A DNA stretch of 36,423 nucleotides from MADRE2 sp964397015 (GTDB taxonomy: Bacteria; Desulfobacterota; Desulfobacteria; Desulfobacterales; Desulfobacteraceae), in NCBI GenBank assembly GCA_964397015.1, contig CAYNHL010000023.1:1-36423 (forward strand), in the 5' to 3' direction. Of this stretch, positions 32,579-36,423 are shown one piece after another. Within the stretch, counting starts at the first letter, position 1; every line of letters starts with the position of its first letter. The position numbers and the translations under genes were made by a program. The notes beneath the pieces are model-generated. The model was given only the letters and a program-made list of their open reading frames with translations, searched no databases and was not told where the DNA came from.

Positions 32579-33504
32579 CTCATCTCCGTGTGTCTTTTTT
32601 TCGCATAAAAAATATTTACATGCAGTCCATGGTTTACGTCAAAGGTTTCCATGGACTGCAGCATAAATCCAGCCGATTTGAGCCATGTCCCGATTTTTTC
32701 ATTGTCAAACCCTAGCCAGGCACCTCCGATTATGTTCCTGATATTCTCATTGTCATGCTTCTGGAAATCGGAAAGAATAAAAAGGCCGTCTTCCTGCACC
32801 ACGCGACCGGCCTCCTGGATGACTTTATAAGGCATCGATATGTGGTGCAGCACCATGTTCATTATCACACACTGGGCTTCGTCGTTTTTCATGGGCAAAT
32901 GCTCGAGCTCTCCAAGCCGAAGGTCCACCCTGTCCACATGCTTCAACCGGCTGCGGGCCTGGTCCAGCATCTCCACGGAACTGTCGACACCTATCAATCT
33001 GCGGGCCCGGGAAGTTTCCATTATCTCGAGAAGTTCGCCGGTTCCGCACCCTAAGTCGGCCACTACCTGGAAATGCCCGGCTTTATCCTTGATAATCTGG
33101 TTGATATCAAGCTCTCCAATGACCTGACGTTTCAAAACATCCCATTTCAATGCCACCTGGCTGAAAAAATGCCGTGTACGTTTTCTTCGTTCTTTTATCA
33201 CGTATTCAGCCTGTTTTACATCTATTTGTGCCTGGCGTTCTGTTGCGACAGTATCCCGGATCATCTCGATCAAAGTGGCACAAGATGGGTTCTGTGCTGC
33301 AGCATAATAAATATAACTGCCATCCTTGCGGCTGGCCAGCAGACCGGACTCCAGAAGGATTTTCAAGTGGCGGGAAACCCCGGATTGAATCATGCCGATA
33401 ACAGATACAATCTCGTTTACATTGAGTTCATAAAAAAGAAGGATATATAGAATCCGAAGACGGGTTTCGTCTGAAACAGCCTTTAATTGTTTTATGATCT
33501 TCAT
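32575..33504 (-). CDS. ArsR-type regulator fused to SAM-dependent methyltransferase
   Basis: Residues 1-80 form a winged helix of the ArsR type: KAVSDETRLRILYIL, then NEIVSVIGMIQSGVSRHLKIL as the recognition helix, and the wing around RKDGSYIYY. The typical metal-binding CVC motif of the ArsR alpha-3 helix is absent. Residues from about 105 to the end are a class I methyltransferase with ADLGCGTGELLEIM as the SAM-binding loop, GVDSSVEML, and MNMVLHHI. Such fusions may sense SAM-related metabolites. AAGG lies five bases before the ATG. It is 12 bases after the UPF0173 gene and overlaps manC. Its methyl acceptor is unknown. Confidence 0.87.
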   Translation of the reverse strand: MKIIKQLKAVSDETRLRILYILLFYELNVNEIVSVIGMIQSGVSRHLKILLESGLLASRKDGSYIYYAAAQNPSCATLIEMIRDTVATERQAQIDVKQAEYVIKERRKRTRHFFSQVALKWDVLKRQVIGELDINQIIKDKAGHFQVVADLGCGTGELLEIMETSRARRLIGVDSSVEMLDQARSRLKHVDRVDLRLGELEHLPMKNDEAQCVIMNMVLHHISMPYKVIQEAGRVVQEDGLFILSDFQKHDNENIRNIIGGAWLGFDNEKIGTWLKSAGFMLQSMETFDVNHGLHVNIFYAKKRHTEMR

Positions 33505-33516
33505 TGAGCCTTCAAA

Positions 33517-34194
33517 TCAGATCTGAATTTCATCCCCAGATCCCATTATGGTGCACGGGATATGGTTGTCTTCGGCTTTTTTCCTGAATTGATCAGGATC
33601 GGCTTCAATAATGGGAAAAGTATTGTAATGCATGGGAATCACAACCCGTGGCCGGACAAACTTGGCGGCAATGACAGCATCATCGATCCCCATTGTGAAA
33701 TTATCGCCAATAGGCACCATCATGCAGTCAACGGCATTCAATTCACCGATCAGGCTCATATCGGTGAAAAGACCCGTATCACCGGTATGATAAAGAGTCT
33801 TTTGATCACAGGTGATCAAGAACCCGGTAGCCGTTCCGTGGCATGCATTGTCAGGTGTGCAGGATCCGTGCAGTGCCTGGGTAACCTTGACACGCCCGAA
33901 TTCAAACTCCCGGGACCCGCCGATATGCATATTATGAACCCTTAGACCCTTGGATGACAGATAATTGGCCAGTTCATTCTCGCAGATGCACAGCGAGTCA
34001 CATCGCCGGGCAATGGATATGGTATCGCCTAAATGGTCGCCGTGACCATGGGTTATCAAAATAAAACCGGCATCAACGTCATCCGCTTTGACAGGAGAAG
34101 CGGGATTTTCATCCAGAAACGGATCAATCAGAATACAATGATTGTCTTTTGTAGTAATCAGAAAACCTGAATGTGACAAATATTTCAACTTCAT
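33517..34194 (-). CDS. UPF0173 metal-dependent hydrolase (metallo-beta-lactamase fold)
   Basis: This is a cytoplasmic hydrolase of 225 residues, the usual UPF0173 size. Metal-ligand motifs are ITHGHGDHLGD (HxHxDH type), HTGDTGLF and the C-terminal IPMHYNTFP, all typical of this MBL-fold group. The substrate is not known. Two ATGs are adjacent; I chose the second (34194), six bases after GGGAG, while 34197 is also possible. It is first of a probable three-gene operon with the ArsR-methyltransferase and manC. Confidence 0.9.
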   Translation of the reverse strand: MKLKYLSHSGFLITTKDNHCILIDPFLDENPASPVKADDVDAGFILITHGHGDHLGDTISIARRCDSLCICENELANYLSSKGLRVHNMHIGGSREFEFGRVKVTQALHGSCTPDNACHGTATGFLITCDQKTLYHTGDTGLFTDMSLIGELNAVDCMMVPIGDNFTMGIDDAVIAAKFVRPRVVIPMHYNTFPIIEADPDQFRKKAEDNHIPCTIMGSGDEIQI

Positions 34195-34289
34195 CATAAT
34201 CTCCCTGATTGTATGTTTTTTCCAAAACCCCTGCCCATTTTCTCCGGCGCGGTTTGATCATGCACTGTCACCGGCAGCAAAGGTTTTAA

Positions 34290-34319
34290 AGCATATCAAT
34301 ACCAAGTGTCATTTTTCAA
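34290..34319 (-). promoter_or_regulatory. Weak candidate promoter for UPF0173-ArsR-manC
   Basis: On the minus strand TTGAAA (34314-34319), an 18-base spacer and TATGCT (34290-34295) lie about 95 bases before the UPF0173 start and downstream of the terminator at 34364-34400. Nothing else is clear in this 170-base gap. Confidence 0.35.
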
Positions 34320-34363
34320 GTTTTTTCCTGTAATCGACGACAAAAACAAAGTTTGGCCCTGAT

Positions 34364-34400
34364 AAAAAAAGCGCTTTGATTTAAAACAAAATCAAAGCGC
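34364..34400 (-). terminator. Strong intrinsic terminator after the RHH gene
   Basis: Read on the minus strand, a perfect 12-base-pair stem (34389-34400 with 34371-34382), a six-base loop and then seven T residues (34364-34370) form a textbook rho-independent terminator. It ends transcription of the RHH gene and separates it from the UPF0173 operon. On the plus strand no T-run follows, so it is one-directional. Confidence 0.9.
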
Positions 34401-34481
34401 CATGGTAAAGCAAAAAAAGGGAAAACTGCAACCGTCATGTATATCCCGCCATTTTCATCGGGGGATACACCTTCTAATTAT

Positions 34482-34784
34482 CTATAGCCATTTAAATAAT
34501 TTCTTGTCCGCTGCAATGTCAAGGTATTTCTGGTTCAAATCTATTTTCATGCCGGTTTTGTCGGAAATTTCCCTGACTGTGCGATCCACTTCAATCAGGT
34601 ATTTTTTGATCTGTTTGAGATCACGGCCGATTTCAGCAATTTTTTCCGTCTGGTTGTTTTTCTCAAAGCTATGCTGGATATGCTCGACAATCTGTGTGTT
34701 CAATGACCGGTTGCGTTCCTGGATCAGCTTACGGTACAACTCGGTCGGAAGCCTGACGGTGGTTTGCTTTTTACCCTTTTCCAT
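34482..34784 (-). CDS. Ribbon-helix-helix (Arc-type) DNA-binding protein
   Basis: This 100-residue protein has an N-terminal ribbon-helix-helix fold. KKQTTVRLPTELYRKL is the beta strand and helix A; NRSLNTQIVEHIQHSF is the turn and helix B, close to Arc repressor. A charged C-terminal coiled-coil-like tail follows (DLKQIKKYLIEVDRTVREI). I chose ATG 34784, with AGGAG eight bases upstream; an upstream start at 34802 would add six residues. No toxin gene is adjacent, so it is a solo regulator rather than a toxin-antitoxin pair. It has its own promoter and terminator and may regulate itself. Confidence 0.82.
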   Translation of the reverse strand: MEKGKKQTTVRLPTELYRKLIQERNRSLNTQIVEHIQHSFEKNNQTEKIAEIGRDLKQIKKYLIEVDRTVREISDKTGMKIDLNQKYLDIAADKKLFKWL

Positions 34785-34819
34785 GGCAGCTCTCCTAAGC
34801 AAAAGTAATTATCAAATGA

Positions 34820-34848
34820 ACTTTAAACCCTGATCATTTTTAAGTCAA
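34820..34848 (-). promoter_or_regulatory. Sigma70-type promoter for the RHH gene
   Basis: On the minus strand TTGACT (34843-34848), a 17-base spacer and TAAAGT (34820-34825) lie 36 bases before the start codon. The -35 matches five of six consensus bases. Confidence 0.55.
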
Positions 34849-34860
34849 GCAAATATTTAA

Positions 34861-34910
34861 GGAAAAATAAGGAAAAAAAATTCATAATTACCGGGTGCTT
34901 TTATTTTTCC
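34861..34910. repeat. 10-base inverted repeat upstream of the RHH gene
   Basis: GGAAAAATAA (34861-34870) and TTATTTTTCC (34901-34910) are perfect reverse complements separated by 30 bases, in the argG-RHH gap just upstream of the RHH promoter. It could be a paired operator for the RHH protein or a loose hairpin at the end of the argG transcript. Confidence 0.4.
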
Positions 34911-34928
34911 AGAATTGACATGATTTGT

Positions 34929-36158
34929 TCAACGGGTTTTTTCCATGATATTTTTGTGAGCCATCAGGCGAATGGCATTGATCCGGATAAAACCTTCGGC
35001 ATCCTGCTGGTTGTATCCCCCTTCAATATCCATTGATGACAGGTCCTGGTCATACAGCGAAGAAGGGCTTGTCCTGGCAATGGGGTATACATTTCCCTTG
35101 TACAGTTTCAAAGTGACTTCACCGTCAATGACTTCCTGACTTTTGTCCATGGCCACCTTTAAAAAATCCATTTCCGGGCTGAACCAGAATCCGTTATAGA
35201 TCAATTCAGCAAATTTACCGGAAAGCATATCCCGTAACCGCATTACTTCCCGGTCCATGGCGATCCCTTCGATATCCTTGTGTGCTTCATGCAGAATGGT
35301 ACCGCCCGGGGTTTCATAAACCCCCCGTGACTTTATGCCGACAAACCGGTTCTCGACCATGTCCAGACGTCCGATGCCGTTTGCCTGACCAAGTTCGTTA
35401 AGGTACATGAACAGTTCAAGGGGATCTGTCTTGACCGTACCGTCCCCGCAATGGGTTACTTTGACAGGCACTCCGTCCTTGAACTCGATCTTTATGCGGG
35501 TTGGACTATCCGGAGCGGCTTCAGGGGAAACAGTGCGCGAATAAATATGCTCCTCGCACTCGTGGGAAGGATCTTCGATAATACCGGCCTCATGGCTGAT
35601 ATGCAGGAGGTTGTCATCCTCACTGTACGGCTTCGACGCTGTCTGTTTGGTCGGTATGCCGTGTTTTTCAGCATAATTGAGAAGATCTGTTCTGCCTTTG
35701 AAAGTTCGCAGGAAGTCTGCATTTTTCCAGGGTGAAATAACCTTGATACCCGGGTTCAGTGCATAATAGGACAATTCAAACCTGACCTGGTCGTTACCTT
35801 TTCCTGTAGCCCCGTGGGAAACGTACCGGGCACCGACATCAGCTGCAATTTCAATCTGTTTTTTTGCTATAAGGGGACGGGCAATGGCTGTGCCAAGAAG
35901 GTACCTGCCCTCATACAGGGCATTGGCTTTATAAACAGGGAAAATATAGTCGGTGACAAATTCTCTTCGCATGTCTTCGATAAATACGCCTGTGGCTCCG
36001 ATCTGCAATGCCTTTTTTTCAGCCTTTTCAAAATCCTCCTGCTGGCCGATATCGGCAATGTAGGCAAAAACCTCATATCCCTGTTCCAAGAGCCACTTTA
36101 AAATAACCGAAGTATCGAGACCGCCTGAATACGCGAGAACCACTTTTTCCTTTGACAT
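34929..36158 (-). CDS. argG: Argininosuccinate synthase
   Basis: The enzyme joins citrulline and aspartate with ATP to form argininosuccinate in arginine synthesis. The N-terminal ATP-binding PP-loop is LAYSGGLDTSV (residues 8-18). It is followed by YIADIGQQEDF, the central SHGATGKGNDQVRFE and the EDNLLHISHEAG block. The 409-residue length is standard. Two ATGs are adjacent; the second (36158) is better spaced from AGGAG. The roughly 170-base leader to the rRNA terminator shows a direct repeat of TGAAACAAA with G-rich ends (36164-36192 region) but no convincing promoter. No other arginine genes are in the window. Confidence 0.96.
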   Translation of the reverse strand: MSKEKVVLAYSGGLDTSVILKWLLEQGYEVFAYIADIGQQEDFEKAEKKALQIGATGVFIEDMRREFVTDYIFPVYKANALYEGRYLLGTAIARPLIAKKQIEIAADVGARYVSHGATGKGNDQVRFELSYYALNPGIKVISPWKNADFLRTFKGRTDLLNYAEKHGIPTKQTASKPYSEDDNLLHISHEAGIIEDPSHECEEHIYSRTVSPEAAPDSPTRIKIEFKDGVPVKVTHCGDGTVKTDPLELFMYLNELGQANGIGRLDMVENRFVGIKSRGVYETPGGTILHEAHKDIEGIAMDREVMRLRDMLSGKFAELIYNGFWFSPEMDFLKVAMDKSQEVIDGEVTLKLYKGNVYPIARTSPSSLYDQDLSSMDIEGGYNQQDAEGFIRINAIRLMAHKNIMEKTR

Positions 36159-36332
36159 CATATCTCCTTTGTTTCATTCCCTTTTGTTTCACTCCATCGA
36201 GCTGAACCTGCCTGCATTTTAAACATGTTTTCCAAAATGGATCAAATAAAAGGCAAAGTCAATGTAAAAAAACAAGGAAGCAGCCCTGCAGGCCGGGCCG
36301 TTGTTTCAAAAGCACGGTTTTTTAAAACGCAA

Positions 36333-36371
36333 AGCGCCCGGGCCGTTTTTTTAAAAAACGATCCGGGCGCT
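36333..36371 (-). terminator. Intrinsic terminator of the rRNA operon
   Basis: A nine-base-pair GC-rich stem AGCGCCCGG/CCGGGCGCT, extended inward by A/T pairs (TTTTTT with AAAAAA), lies 12 bases after the 5S gene on the minus strand. A T-rich stretch TTGCGTTTT follows. It insulates argG from rRNA transcription. Confidence 0.8.
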
Positions 36372-36383
36372 GAGAAAAGATAA

Positions 36384-36423
36384 TCCGGCGGCGACCTACT
36401 CTCCCACACAGTCTCCCATGCAG
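36384..36423 (-). rRNA. rrf: 5S rRNA, 3' end, cut by window edge
   Basis: The minus strand reads ATGGGAGACTGTGTGGGAGA followed by GTAGGTCGCCGCCGGA, which is the conserved 3' third of bacterial 5S rRNA (GGGAGAGTAGGTCGCCGCC). The rest of the gene, and presumably the 23S and 16S genes, lie beyond the right edge. Confidence 0.88.

Noticed and set aside
34482..34802. Toxin-antitoxin module
   Set aside because: The RHH protein resembles an antitoxin N-terminus, but no second small gene adjoins it and it is closed off by its own promoter and terminator.

Overview
The window looks like chromosome of a mesophilic, anaerobic Desulfobacterota bacterium, most likely in the Desulfobacterales. This is an inference from gene content: an aldehyde:ferredoxin oxidoreductase, a methionine aminopeptidase with an N-terminal SEC-C knuckle, a DUF4911-like gene overlapping miaB, an ArsR-methyltransferase fusion, and a Gram-negative outer-membrane gene set. 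It is gene dense. I see no insertion sequence, prophage, integrase or CRISPR array, and no gene-free stretch longer than about 300 bases. A partial tRNA-Leu(CAG) lies at the left edge and the 3' end of a 5S rRNA gene, with its terminator, at the right edge.

Left block, plus strand (162-9586): ribF-def-fmt-rsmB, overlapping or abutting, covers flavin synthesis, formyl-Met handling and rRNA methylation. It is followed by rpe, a tandem-ACT protein, a UPF0210 protein, an MFS transporter and a 566-residue protein whose C-terminus resembles nucleoside phosphorylases. Next, on the minus strand (12322-9575), come a membrane-anchored metallophosphoesterase, a TerB-like protein and a divergent CaCA-type exchanger. 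A B12-binding radical SAM protein is divergent from these.

Middle block: minus-strand DUF4911-miaB-map-rarD is divergent from recJ, and recJ is followed by a small unrecognised protein. Then comes a compact six-gene minus-strand operon (26675-19815): a putative molybdenum carrier with an unassigned C-terminal half, a rhomboid protease fused to a DnaJ-CTD-like domain, a YdbH-YnbE-YdbL set (AsmA-like intermembrane lipid bridge, partner lipoprotein, periplasmic accessory protein), and an aldehyde:ferredoxin oxidoreductase. A reasonable sigma70-type promoter precedes it.

Right block: an HD phosphohydrolase (plus) converges on a receiver-only protein that lacks the phosphoacceptor Asp and seems to start at ATT. 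Upstream of that are a small internally duplicated helical protein and a dynamin-like GTPase coupled to yqgE. Further right on the minus strand are an operon of UPF0173 hydrolase, ArsR-methyltransferase and manC, a solo ribbon-helix-helix regulator bounded by a good promoter and a perfect terminator, and argG beside the rRNA operon end.

Most genes are housekeeping. The parts worth a second look are the molybdenum carrier/rhomboid-DnaJ/YdbH-YnbE-YdbL/AOR operon, the degenerate receiver with its start codon, the duplicated YPxGxHRR protein and the 566-residue phosphorylase-like protein. All family names come from reading motifs without a database search.
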